A stretch of DNA of 64,000 nt from Cephalotus follicularis (lineage: Eukaryota; Streptophyta; Magnoliopsida; Oxalidales; Cephalotaceae): the NCBI GenBank assembly GCA_001972305.1, contig BDDD01002854.1, positions 1 through 64,000 on the forward strand, given 5' to 3'. The notes beneath the pieces were generated by a model. That model saw only the letters and a program-made list of their open reading frames with translations. It made no database searches and had not been told where the DNA came from. The position numbers were made by a program, and so were the translations under genes. Each line of letters begins with the position of its first letter. Position 1 is the first letter of the stretch. This document shows, in pieces, positions 43,136-53,824 of this stretch.

Positions 43136-43905
43136 TTGTGTTTATAGGTGTGCTTGAAGGCATTATCCAAGAAGACACAATGGTACTTGGATAGTGGATG
43201 CTCCAAGCGTATGACGGGTGACAAGAGTCTCTTCGTCAATTATGAACCAAAAGAAGGAGGAGAAGTAACTTTCGGAGACAATGCAAAAGGAAAAATCAAA
43301 GGTGTTGGCTCCATAGGTAATCTCAAAACTTCTATTCATAATGTATTATTTGTAGATGGACTTAAGCACAATCTATTGAGCATAAGTCAATTATGTGACA
43401 AAGATTGTAAGGTCATTTTTGAAAAAGACCTATGAAAAGTCATAGATATAAATAGTGGTCAAGTAAAGTTTATTGGACATAGGCATGGAAATGTATATGA
43501 AGTAGACATAGATGACTTAGTTAATATTAAATGCTTAGTTTCCATGAATGATGATAGTTGGCTATGGCATAGAAGATTAGGTCATGTAGGAATGTCAACC
43601 ATTTCAAAACTTTTGAAACATGAACTAGTTAAAGGACTACCTAAGATTAGCTTTGAAAAAAATAGAATTTGTGATGCATGCCAATATGGTAAACAAACTA
43701 GAGCATCATTTCAAAGCAAGAACATAGTATCTACAACTAGGTCTTTACAACTATTACATCTAGATTTGTTTGGACCAATAGATGTTAGAAGCCTAGGAGG
43801 AAAATCATATGCCATGGTCATTGTAGACGATTTTTCTAGATATACATGGACTATTTTCTTAGCCCACAAAAGTGAATCTTTCAAAGAATTTTCAAATTTT
43901 TGTAA
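43136..43905 (+). pseudogene. Copia pol start: protease, pre-integrase and start of integrase, element L
   Basis: Same frame as gag. Protease site WYLDSGCSKRMTGD (D-S-G kept) and KHNLLSISQLCD. TGA at 43433. Then the GAG-pre-integrase zinc region: WLWHRRLGHVG, ICDACQYGKQT, and integrase core starting LQLLHLDLFGPID with the first catalytic Asp, through VIVDDFSRYTW. At about 43905 the text switches to the env-like ORF. The rest of integrase, all of RT and RNase H (about 2.5-3 kb in a full element) are gone. Confidence 0.88.
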
Positions 43906-45081
43906 ACTGCCACCACCTCATCCACCACTCCTGAGGTGCCTCCCACTCGCCCTAGATATCCAGAGGCCTACTTTAATAGAAAAATCCTCGTAGGTAAAGT
44001 TCTTGATTTTGATTTTTGTTCAAGGGAAGGTTTTCCCATTGTAGAATGGATTAGGTTTCAAGGACTAGAACCTCTTTTTTCTTTATATAAAGCAAGTTAT
44101 CCAGAGTTCATGAAAGAGTTCTATGCACGCATTCTTAGTAGCTCTTCGCACGGCCTAAGCACTACAGTCAAAGGAAAGTCTATTGATTTTGATTTAGATA
44201 AGCTTCATACCATCTTGAATGTTCCGAACCTAGGTGCTAAGGGTTGGAACCATCGCACTTGGGTCACTGGCAATGATTTCGATAAACTTGATTGTGTACG
44301 AACTTTATTTGGTGAGAACGCTGATCCTATTCAGCGAATGTACACAAGAAACTTACCCTTGCATTATAGATTTCTACACCGTGCGGTTTGCACGCATATT
44401 CTACCTAGGGCCGGTGGGTTCGATGAAGTGACCCACATGGAAGCTTTCACGATGTATCATTTTATCACAAGCCGACCTATCAATGTTCCCTTTCTTATAA
44501 TAAAATATATGCATTCGATTCATGACCGGGAGAATGCTAGGTTAGGATATAGCAATATTATAACAAGGATTCTCGAGTGTTTTGGAGTCGATTTCACTGG
44601 AGAAGTGCATAATGATCTACAAAGTTCTGACAAACTAGGGAAAGGAACCCTTGGTAGGATGGGGTTCAAAAAGCACAAGAGGACAGGTGCTTGGATTCCG
44701 AGAGACGAGGACTCCAACAGAATGGAGGAAGAGGAAGGTGAAGCCGAGGCAGGGGAAGAAGCTGAGAATGTATCCCTACTGATCGAACCACAGCCTCAAC
44801 CTATCCCGGATGTCCATCTTCCAAGAAATAGGATGGATGAGATGTTCGACGCAATCAAAGGCATGCAGCAGAACATTGAGGAAATGAAGACAAACATGCA
44901 GTGCATGAGGAGGCGACAAAAGAGGCTTGCCAAGAGATTTGCTGACACAGGCATTATAGTGTATGATGGCCTCATATCTTCATCCTCCAGTCACGACGAC
45001 AATCCCCCGGACAATGCTACTACCGATGATATGGAGGGAGATATCCGAGGAGATGATGAGGGCACTCACATGGAGGATTGA
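43906..45081 (+). CDS. Env-like protein of SIRE-like element L, uninterrupted ORF
   Basis: Open from the junction at 43906 to TGA at 45079; first ATG at 43936 gives 381 residues. Threonine/serine/proline-rich start (PEVPPTRPRYPEAYF), then a globular domain with FDFCSREGFPIVEWIRFQGL, KEFYARIL, DFDLDKLHTILNVPN, FTMYHFITSRPINVPFLII and ILECFGVDF, GRMGFKKHKRTGAWIP. A strongly acidic segment (EEEEGEAEAGEEAE), a probable coiled coil (MFDAIKGMQQNIEEMKTN) and an acidic tail follow. No signal peptide or clear membrane segment. Aligns with the M ORF along its length. The upstream start codon may have been lost with the deletion. One of the two best-preserved frames in the window; its role is unknown. 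Confidence 0.75.
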   Translation, partial: TATTSSTTPEVPPTRPRYPEAYFNRKILVGKVLDFDFCSREGFPIVEWIRFQGLEPLFSLYKASYPEFMKEFYARILSSSSHGLSTTVKGKSIDFDLDKLHTILNVPNLGAKGWNHRTWVTGNDFDKLDCVRTLFGENADPIQRMYTRNLPLHYRFLHRAVCTHILPRAGGFDEVTHMEAFTMYHFITSRPINVPFLIIKYMHSIHDRENARLGYSNIITRILECFGVDFTGEVHNDLQSSDKLGKGTLGRMGFKKHKRTGAWIPRDEDSNRMEEEEGEAEAGEEAENVSLLIEPQPQPIPDVHLPRNRMDEMFDAIKGMQQNIEEMKTNMQCMRRRQKRLAKRFADTGIIVYDGLISSSSSHDDNPPDNATTDDMEGDIRGDDEGTHMED

Positions 45082-45829
45082 GCATGTGCATCCCATTTCT
45101 TTTGTGTTTTTTGCACTTTCTGTCTTTCTTGCGCTTTTGGATATGCTCTTGTGGTTTGCAAATTTAAGATTGTAACTTGACAAACTTGTTGTGTAATGAC
45201 AATGTTTGGTGTTAATGCAATGAGGTTCGTGTTTAATGCGTTGGATTACTTTATAAATTGCAGCTTCATATATCATATGATTGTATGTTGATGATTTAAG
45301 CCTTGAAAGAATTGATTTAGTATGTTATTCAATTGATCTTAATATGTACAGGCTCATATATTGATGCATACTTTACCATGTTGTGCATGTTCACATCTGC
45401 AATGTCTTTTGCAGCATATTCATAAGCAGAATGTTTACAAGCTCAATAACTTGTTCAAAATGACAATGACTTTGGTGATGATAAATTAACATTGGGAGCA
45501 TAGATTGTATGCTCAAAGGACTTTAGTCATAAGGTTGGATGTGTCCATTAATCCCTTTTAAGATGATAACAAAAAGGGGGAGAATATTTGCATTAGTTAA
45601 AGTTTTGAAGAAAAAGGTTTGGGGGAGAAATGATAATATTGAAAGAGAATTTGAGAGATAGAATCATGGTTCAATGACAAGGTATTTTATCCCTTATATG
45701 ACTAAGGGGGAGGTATTGCTTTTGAACCCTTAACTAAGGTCTCAAATTTTACTTCATATGCTCTTTATTTGTTAATATTTATAACTTAACAATCTTTATG
45801 CTTTAAATGTAACAAATTTTGTCATCATC
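45082..45829 (+). other. 3' non-coding region of element L
   Basis: AT-rich, no ORF of note. Contains three AAGGGGGAG tracts (near 45574, 45706 and 45833), typical of the long PPT-rich 3' region of SIRE-like elements. The last adjoins the LTR. Confidence 0.7.
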
Positions 45830-45842
45830 AAAAAGGGGGAGA
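45830..45842 (+). other. Polypurine tract of element L
   Basis: AAAAAGGGGGAGA, separated by one T from the LTR start TGTTGACATTTG. Confidence 0.85.
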
Positions 45843-45843
45843 T

Positions 45844-46031
45844 TGTTGACATTTGTGTCTCAATCCTATGATTTGATGATAACATATTTGTATTTGACAA
45901 AGTTTCTTGATGTGCAAGAAAGATAAAAGATAAACAAAGCAGCAAGAATTATGCAGAAAACAGCCCAGACCGTCGACGCCTAGCATTAAAGCGTCTGCGC
46001 TTTAATGGACTGTCGAGACAAGAACAAAGCG
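45844..46031 (+). repeat. 3' LTR of element L, truncated
   Basis: Only the first 188 bases, nearly identical to the 5' LTR up to GAACAAAGCGT, then joined to the 3' end of another SIRE-like element (GAGGGAGGGTCTTTG). Confidence 0.88.
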
Positions 46032-46143
46032 TAGAGGGAGGGTCTTTGTTAAAAGGGGGTATTTTTTATCTTTAACTCTTTAACTTTTGTTTTAAAATGT
46101 TTATTATACTAAATGATTTTGTCATCATCAAAAAGGGAGAGAA
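46032..46143 (+). mobile_element. 3' end of SIRE-like element K2 with PPT
   Basis: Shares GATTTTGTCATCATCAAAAA with the L 3' end, then AAAAAGGGAGAGAA (46130-46143) as the PPT directly before the LTR start TGTTGAG. Confidence 0.8.
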
Positions 46144-47426
46144 TGTTGAGTTTTTAACCCTTAATGAACTTGAACATATGATTTTGATGATAACAAAATA
46201 TATAGTAATGGCTAAGTTAATAAAAGAACTCATGGATAAGTAATCAGCACACAAAGAACAGAAAAACTTTTGAAATTTGAATTATACTGATATAAACCAA
46301 TATACTCGACGTTAATCCCAATAAAGTCGATGTGATGGGTTTCTTTTATCCTGTACAGAAAGAAAAGATGAACACGGCGATGCTTAGAGCAATCCAGTCA
46401 ATGTTCAACATTCACGTAGTCAGTGCTCAGCATTCAAGTGACGTTTTTAGTCCAAGTCGACGTTCAACTCAGGACACGAAGTCAGTGCTCAGCATTAGGC
46501 GACTTTATACGATTAAAGTGACGTTCTAGGTAAAATGAAGAACAAGTCGACGTATAAAAAATAATAGTGACGTTCTTGAAAATAGCAAGAAGAAGGCAAT
46601 GTTTAAGACAATAACGGTGTCGCTTTTGGTGGTCAAAGACTGAGTCAGAAGTCAATGGTTGGCATTAAGTCAACGCTTTATGCAATTCAATCAACGTCCT
46701 AAAGCTGATTGTAGCTAACAGCTAGTTGACAAAGAGCAACAAATTTGGGATTTTCATACACGCTCCTAACGGTTGCAAGATTGATTTTTCAGCTATAAAA
46801 AGGCTTTGCTAGACACATCCTAGCATCAAGGAACAAAGAAAAACATCTAATCAAAATATGCAAGACTTCTCTCAAGTTTTTCTCTCATATAGCCTAGTTA
46901 CTCAAAAAAGCTTCAATATTTTCTACCTTGTAATCTGAGTGATAAAAGTGAGCTTAAAGTTTACACATTTGACCTATTATGAGGTCTTTTACTTTGTAAA
47001 AAGCTACTGAAATCTTCTCACTTATAATCAAGAGTGGTGTGTTCTTGAAAGCCTCTAGGTGTGACGATTGCTTAGTGATTGGGTGAATCATTAAAGTGTA
47101 AAGGTTTTTTTGATTTGTACCTGGAACTCAAATCCTGGTTTCTATTCGGGAGGAATACTAGTGAAATACTCAAGGGAGAGCCTTGGGTAGTGGACGTAGG
47201 CAAAGAGATTGCTCGAACCACTATAAATTGTGTTTGCATCTCTCTATCCTTGATCTCTTTTACTTTTCTATTTTTATGATTGATAGATGCTTGTTTAATC
47301 TAGTCTAAATACTTGATTATCTTCTTGGTACTTATTCATCATCTTGGTTCATTTTTTGTTAGAAATCAAAAAAGTATACATATCCATAGAATATACAATT
47401 CACTCCCCCTCTTGTATATTCTCTCA
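46144..47426 (+). repeat. 3' LTR of SIRE-like element K2
   Basis: 1283 bases from TGTTGAGTTT to TTCTCTCA. Repeats around GTCGACGTT and GTGACGTTC lie at 46307-46696, upstream of the TATA box at 46794-46801 (TATAAAAA). The last part aligns with K1 (18953-19421). It is preceded by a PPT and followed by no PBS, so it is a 3' LTR. K1 and K2 may be the two ends of one old host element. Confidence 0.87.
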
Positions 47427-48129
47427 ATACTATTTGAACAGCCTACAGGCAAAACTATTTCCCTCCGGTAGCACCTACAACTCTGAACACGCTTAGATGG
47501 AACTTACCATCGTGTAAATGATAGCACTTAACATCGAGGATATACTTGGGCGGCACTTACCACCATGTATGCATATAGAAGCACTTATTATTGTGTATGT
47601 GCTCAGTCGACACTTACCACTAAGTAGGCACTTAGTCGGCACTTACCACTAAGAGGGCCTAGTGGGTTTAATCTATTGATTTAAATCTAATGGGCTGGTC
47701 TAGCCATCCTCTCCACAGGATTACCCACAGGACTGCCACTTGATATTGACTTGATATGACTTGATTGGACTTGTACAAATTTGATGTCACATGCTCTATA
47801 TAAGATTTACTTGACTTGATCTGATTTGATATGATGTGAGTGTACTCCCACTCTACTATTAATTGTCTGTTAGATGATTTGTATGACTGATTATATTAGA
47901 TCCCACTCTTATACACCGGTATGGGACGGTTGTAAATGACTTGTAGATCACAATTTGCATTCATGCATTTTATATGCCATACATTATTACTGTACACTTA
48001 TACTTGACATTGTGCACTTAGACAGTTTATGATAATGCATACATGTATATAGCATAATCTGCGCATGGGGATATATCTATTTGGTCCTATGGTTGACCCC
48101 TCCTTCGGGATGGGGGATCTATGTGTTTT
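47427..48129 (+). mobile_element. Probable LTR/leader remnant of chromovirus C
   Basis: Non-coding. Contains a loose array of CACTTACCACTAAG/GGCACTTA phrases (about 47505-47660) and several CTTGATTTGA/ACTTGATATGA phrases (about 47738-47835), as in LTRs. It leads into C gag. No LTR start, LTR end or PBS could be fixed, so its assignment to C rests on position. Confidence 0.5.
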
Positions 48130-49310
48130 CAGGTAACACTGCAAGAACCAGTTCTCAAGGGGATTCCTAGTTCCTCCTTTCCACTAAGAGACTTGAAGAC
48201 AGAGGTAGACGAAATATTCCATCTCTTGCTGTTGAAGATGAGTCCGTACATGAAAATGCTTTTCTGAAGTATGATCCTAATGATCCATCTCAGGGAGCTG
48301 ATCCTAAAGTTTGGAGGCAAGTGTGTCTGACTATGGCACGCATGAGGAACTTAATGGGACGCAGAGTTGAGAGAGTAGAGCGAAGACCATGACGAGACAG
48401 TCCTTTAAACCAGTTTCTAAAATTACAAGCACCAGCCTTCCTAGGACTACCAGATCCATCTACGGTAGAGTCTTGACTTCTACAACTTGAAAAGATCTTT
48501 CAAGTGTTGGAGTGTGATGATGACCAGAAGTTGGTCCTGGCCATATACATGCTACAAGGATAGGCTGAATATTGGTGGGCAATGGTAGATGCGGATTGGA
48601 CTAGAAATGGTAACACACGTTCTTCGACCACTTTCTTGGAAGAGTTTAATGCTCAGTACTTCCCTCAAGATGAGAAAAACAAGAGGGAGATTGAGTTTGC
48701 TAATATGGTACAAGGGACCATGTGGTTGCAAAGTATGAGTCTCGGTTTATACAGTTATCCCGTTCTGCTTTATATATGGTGGAAGGACTAGAACAGAGAG
48801 CGAAGAAGTTCTTGCGCGGTCTGAGGATTGATCTGAGGAGACGGTTGACTCCTCTGGGTTTGAATTCTATCATAGAGATAGCTATTAGATCTAGGCAACA
48901 TGAGGACATTGTAGAGGAGAGCAAACATATGAGAAACAGAGCTAAACACCCATCCAGCACCTCCTTCTTGGTAGGGTGGCAGTGGCAGTAGTGCTAGTGA
49001 CAGTGGAAAGTCACAGAAGACTGATATTAGCGGTTCTCCTAGTTCATAGAGTGGCAGTCCTTCTAGTGATGGAAATCAGTCTTGATCCTAAGGAGGAGTG
49101 GCCAGTCACAGAGTTCCCATCGAAGTAACAGATCTCGAGGACCAAGTTAGAGTAATCCTTCCAGATTCTCCGATGTTGGTAACCAAGGTTCCCCTTCTCT
49201 CGAGGACCAAGTTAGAGTAATTGCATATGGTTCTTGGGTCTTTGTATGGCTTATGGAGCCAATGATAATTTCACGAGAGACTGTCCACATGGCACTTTTT
49301 GTAGGAGATT
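48130..49310 (+). pseudogene. Gag, element C (many stops and frameshifts)
   Basis: Retrotrans_gag core is readable: LKYDPNDPSQGADP, VWRQVCLTMARMRNLMGRR, LEKIFQVLECDDDQKL, a TAG for Gln in LQGxAEYWWAM, FLEEFNAQYFPQDEKN. After a frameshift near 48720, VAKYESRFIQLSRSA and KKFLRGLRIDLRRRL follow. A degraded knuckle, CMAYGANDNFTRDC, with the second Cys replaced by Tyr, is near 49245-49285. Stops at 48391 (TGA for Arg), 48475 (TGA for Trp) and 48561. Confidence 0.82.
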
Positions 49311-49439
49311 AGCACAGACTTCATAGCCTCGGGTGCCTCATAGGCAGACATATTAGGGACAATATGGCGGTAAAGCATCGACTTCTCGTGGGACTTCTCA
49401 GTTCAAGGGGAAGCAGGTCGTAGGTTCTACCCCGACCGT

Positions 49440-49980
49440 ATATGCTAGAGTATTCGCCATGGATTCAGGTGCTGTAGTTAGGTCTAACTCGGTGATTGCA
49501 GGTATTCTTTGACTTTTTCAGTTTTTAGTACGGCTTCTTATAGATCCGGGCTCATCCCATTCATACATTGCATCACATCTTGTCCTTATCTTGGGTTTGA
49601 GACCTGATTATTTACCTTGCCTTATGGAGGTTCGTACACCTCTCGATGAGTCTGCCACCACCGATCGAGTGTGTAGAGAATTTTTATTGGAGATTGACGG
49701 TCTTCGCTTGAGAGCCGACCTTAATATTCTCCCCATGAAGGATATTTATGTGATTATTGGGATGGATTGGCTATCTTTATACTATGCTCAGGTCAATTGT
49801 TACCAGAAGGTGGTAACCTTTTATTTTCCTGGTCTGTTGCCTTTCCAGTTCATTGGGACCTTGGAGCCATATGCTACACCAGTGATTACAGCACTGCATG
49901 CGGATAGATTCCTGAGACAAGGTTGTTAGGGATACATTGCACATGTGATCGATACCGAAAGATGGTAACCGAATTTGTAG
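49440..49980 (+). pseudogene. Aspartic protease, element C
   Basis: Active-site stretch LLIDPGSSHSYIASHL, then REFLLEIDGLRLRADLNILP and IIGMDWLSLYYAQVNCY, PFQFIGTLEP. TAG at 49927 where relatives have Gln (GCxGYIAHV). The reading continues only to about 49975, where integrase sequence follows: the RT and RNase H region is deleted. Confidence 0.85.
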
Positions 49981-51180
49981 CATATTCTGGTGGAGCGGTA
50001 TGAAACGAGAGATTGTTGGATTCATTGCGAGGTGCCTAACTTGTCAACAGGTTAAGATAGAGCACAAGAGCACAGCGGGTTGGCTTCAGCCCTTGCCTAT
50101 TCTTGAGTGGAAGTGGGAACTTTTGACCATGGATTTTGTCTCCGGATTACCATTGACAGGTAACAAGCACGATGTTATATGGGTTGTGGCCAATCGACTC
50201 ACGAAGTCAACCAACTTCATACCTATTCGAACGACTTATTCTTTGGATAGATTGTCTCGGTTGTATGTGAAAGAGATAATTAGGCCTCATGGAGCCCTAG
50301 TCAGCATAGTCTCAGATAGAGATAGTTGTTTTCCTGCTACTTTCTGGACAAAACTGCAAACATCTATGGGTACGCAGTTGAGTTTTATCATTTCTTTCCA
50401 TCCATAGGTAAATAGATTGTCCGTGAGAACCATACAAACATTAGAAGACATTCTTCGGGCATGTGCTATTGACTTCGGAGGCTGTTGAGATGATGATTTT
50501 CCTATTATCAAATTCTCTTATAACAACATCTATCATGATAGTATTTAGATGACCCCATATAAAACACTGTATGGTAGACAATTTCGATCCCTAGTTTGTT
50601 GGGATTATGTCGGCAAAAGAAGCCTCTTGGGACTGGAGATGGTTCAAATCACTCAAAGAAGGTTAGGCTTATTCGTGACCGATTGTTGGTAGCACAAGGT
50701 TGACAAAAGAGGTATGTCGATGTTCATCAGAGGGGAATGGAATTTAAAGTTGGTGACCATATGTTTCTTAAGGTGTCGCCTACCAAGGGCGTTATGAGAT
50801 TCGGGTAGAAAGGGAAGTTTTCTCCACGTTTCATTGGACCTTTATAGATTTTGGAGCGAATAGACTATTTTACTTACAGACTTGCCTTACCTCTAGCATT
50901 GACGAGTGTTCATGGCTTGTTTTACTTTTCACAGTTAAGGAAGTATCATTGGGATCCTTCGCACATCATCGAGTACAAGCAGATTCAGATCAAGCCAAAC
51001 TTATCCTATGCAGAGATGCCGATTCAGATCATCGACAGAGAGGTCAGAGTTCTGAGGAATAAGACCATTCCATTGGCAAGGTTATTTGGGAGAATCATGG
51101 TTCGGAGGAATGTACATGGTAGCGGGAGGATGACGTGAGAGAGATATATATTTCTTGTTTTGATTATGAGTCTGGGGACA
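49981..51180 (+). pseudogene. Integrase with chromodomain, element C
   Basis: Starts inside the zinc region (WWSGMKREIVGFIARCLTC; the HH pair is lost). Catalytic Asp in MDFVSGLPLTG, Asp in SDRDSCF, and the Glu region altered (relatives [10 protein letters not shown], here [11 protein letters not shown]). Stops near 50405, 50486 and 50547; a frameshift near 50650. C-terminal part: RLALPLALTSVHGLF, then a chromodomain with QIIDREVRVLRNKTIPLAR and, in another frame, ECTWERE-like residues. The text ends in GAGTCTGGGGACAAGATTCT, the usual region before the PPT. Confidence 0.85.
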
Positions 51181-51189
51181 AGATTCTAA

Positions 51190-51194
51190 TAAGG
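51190..51194. repeat. Target site duplication of element B, left copy
   Basis: TAAGG before the B LTR start at 51195; the same TAAGG at 60392-60396 after the B LTR end. Joining the flanks restores a PPT, TAAGGAGGGGGGAA, ahead of the C LTR start TGTAACAACCC. Confidence 0.95.
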
Positions 51195-52504
51195 TGTCAC
51201 GCCCCCGTTCAGAGAAGACAACATTAAAGCGGTAAAGGCAATTAAAATATAAATTCAGCTCATGTAAATACCATAAAATTTAAACTTTTCCAAGGAACAT
51301 CAGTTGCGGAAGCATAAAAATTCATAAGCTGTAAACTCGTAACGTGCATCCCATACTGCACGCTACCCAAAACAAGTCCGTCATTGTTAAAAGCCCACAA
51401 AACGGAGCGTGATCACAGTACAATATTAAATCCCATCATTAACAAAACCATAAGTACAGTACATCAGGAATCCTTTAACAAAACAGTTTATTACAACTTA
51501 GAAAGTAGAACCAAGAACAACAACAACATAACGACTTGTTCTTCGTCCATGCCAGTCCATTCGGTCCACTGCATCAATCTGTAAAGTAGGAGGTTAGCCT
51601 TTGTCTTTACTCGGCTAAGTCATAAAAGTAGCTCGGGATCAACATTAGATGCATGTCATGTAATGTAATATATGCATAAATGATGCAGTGCAGGAGATAC
51701 CAGTTTATATATATATGAGAAATATATATATTTTAGCGGTACAGTAAAATAACATTGGGTACATATATAGAAAATATATGTAAACAATAACAGTACAGTA
51801 GTAATCCGGCCAGGATCACATCCATAAGCACAGTAATGTTCGAAAAGGACCAACAGGCAGTACAGTAAGTCCGTAAGAGGACCCCAACAAGCAGGCAGTA
51901 TGTGTAACGCCACCAACTACTGGCCCCACACTACACTCCCACTCCGGTCCCTACTCCAGGCAACCGAGCGAGGCAACAGTGCAGTGAGTCACCCAGCCAA
52001 CTCCTGGCCCCTAGGTCAACCCTACCACTAGCCGGCGCTGGCAACCTCCGCCATGCAACCAGTGGCTCAAGCACAACCACATAGATATTCACAGAGCAAC
52101 CAGTGAATCAAACAGTAAACAGTGCGGTAAACAGGAACAGTGGTGATCGTTTAGATCGACAACAGGCAGTTCATTTTCAAATATTTCTGAAAGAAATAAA
52201 TATTTGAAATCTGTAATTTCAGTAGTAGAACTACTTTTGAACAAATCAGTAGTGTAAATCGTTTACCAGTTCGTTTGAAAATACATTATTAACCGATACA
52301 TATTTTCATACTCAAATAGCACATTCCGAGTTCACATGTGCATTTCTAAACATCACAACTTTAGATATCATAAACGATTTACAAACAGTAACCAAACAAG
52401 CAGTAAACAGTGTATATGCAATGCATACAAATGCTCTAATGCATCCTAAGTGAAATCGGGATCATAGCGCTTTGTTTTAAGCAAGAGGGAACCAAACAGC
52501 AGCT

Positions 52505-52655
52505 TGGCAGTCGGTTTTTCTGAGAATTCAGTACGTGAGTAGTCGACTGGTTCCTTCTACCAGTCTACTTGTTCATCAGGCAGTCGGCTGTTATCCTTCA
52601 ACAGTCGACTGTCTCGGTTGAGTAGTCGGCTGCCTTCCTTCGACAGTCGACTGTT
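52505..52655 (-). repeat. TCGA-core dyad repeats, downstream cluster of B 3' LTR
   Basis: About seven units: GCAGTCGG, AGTAGTCGACTGG, GGCAGTCGGCTGTT, AACAGTCGACTGTC, AGTAGTCGGCTGCC, GACAGTCGACTGTT. The other LTR has its counterpart at 59124-59274. Confidence 0.85.
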
Positions 52656-53463
52656 CCGGGAAACAGTTGCTTGCAATCCGAAATACACCACTTAAGCAGA
52701 TCATTGCAAGCATCCAAAATATATTCTCAAGGCAGAAAATCATCATTCAGTCCTCCATAGTCTCATAGAACACAACAGTAGCATGCATCTTATCCGACAA
52801 TCCAATACAAAGATAAAACTCAACATGCATGTACATAAGTACAAAGATTCTCAACAGTAAACAAGGCATGCGTAAAACCAGCAGTAATCATGGCCATATC
52901 AACTGAGCATCGTGGCTTATACTAGCAGACAACCAATCGCATAACATGCAGTAATCTTGAACTCAAAAATACAATCATAACATCCCCTACCTTTTCATTC
53001 CAAGTTAGGAATCTGTAAATCCACCTCTTTATGTTCCAACAGTGACGTTTTGAGCTCCCTAGAAGCTCCAACTCCAGTCCAGTAGCTCAAATTTGTCTCT
53101 TCCAAGCTTTCCTTCTTGGTTCAATAGTTGGAAAAATCCCTCTTCCTCTCTTCTCCTCTCAAAACTCACTGTGTTTTCCTTCTTTGCATGCACTGGGTGA
53201 GATAGGTTATGAGGAGGGCGTTTTATGCAGGTGGTTTCCTCTCCCTCTTCTCCTACCCGTTTTTCCCTGGCACTAATGCCATTAGTTCCCTTCTATCACT
53301 TGCATGCATACACACATTTCAATCCACCCTTCCCTTCAGTCTCTGCAGGTTCTAGCAGTTATGTGCATGACATACACGTTTCATCTATCATCAGATGGCG
53401 CCTGCAAGATGCTCTTGTCAGTGGCTGCATGTGATCTCGTCACATGCAATAAAACAGAGCACA

Positions 53464-53614
53464 AACCAGTCGGCCGTCCACACCCAACAGCCGGCTGTTC
53501 GCCTGGCAGTTCGTTGCCATGTGGCTCGACAGTTGGCCAGTCGACTGGTTCATCCCACCAGTCGACTGCTCCCATACACAGTCAACCAGTCGGCTGGTCT
53601 ACTGTACCAGTCGA
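53464..53614 (-). repeat. TCGA-core dyad repeats, U3 cluster of B 3' LTR
   Basis: Units ACCAGTCGGCCGT, AACAGCCGGCTGTT, GCCAGTCGACTGG, ACCAGTCGACTGC, ACCAGTCGGCTGGT and ACCAGTCGAGTGC. Counterpart at 60081-60240. Confidence 0.83.
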
Positions 53615-53773
53615 GTGCTCTTAGTGTACTTACTAAGTAATCACACTTCTAAGTACATAATTGACTTAAAATCAACATAACAACCTGGGAAAATTCATCT
53701 CTCTCATTAATTCAATGACAAGATTACATTTGAAATTTAAAATTTACAATATACGAAACTCCCGGGCATTACA

Positions 53774-53787
53774 TCCACCCCTCCTTC
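53774..53787 (-). other. Polypurine tract of element B
   Basis: GAAGGAGGGGTGGA on the minus strand before the 3' LTR start TGTAATGC; identical to A and J. Confidence 0.92.
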
Positions 53788-53824
53788 AAGGAATTTCATC
53801 CTCGAAATTAAAGCAATACTAGAA

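Larger units (their letters stand above)
51195..53773 (-). repeat. 3' LTR of element B
   Basis: Plus-strand ends TGTCACGCCCC and GCATTACA. Dyad clusters at 52505-52655 and 53464-53614; TATA-like TGCATAAAAC on the minus strand near 53220-53229. Related to, but distinct from, the A LTR. Confidence 0.93.

Noticed and set aside
47427-48129. Host promoter or intergenic region between elements K2 and C
   Set aside because: The repeat-rich text leading directly into chromovirus gag fits an LTR or leader remnant better, and no host gene is near. The call is weak.
51656-51916. 86-codon minus frame similar to one at 58270-58596
   Set aside because: Same position in both LTRs of element B; similarity reflects LTR identity, not a gene.
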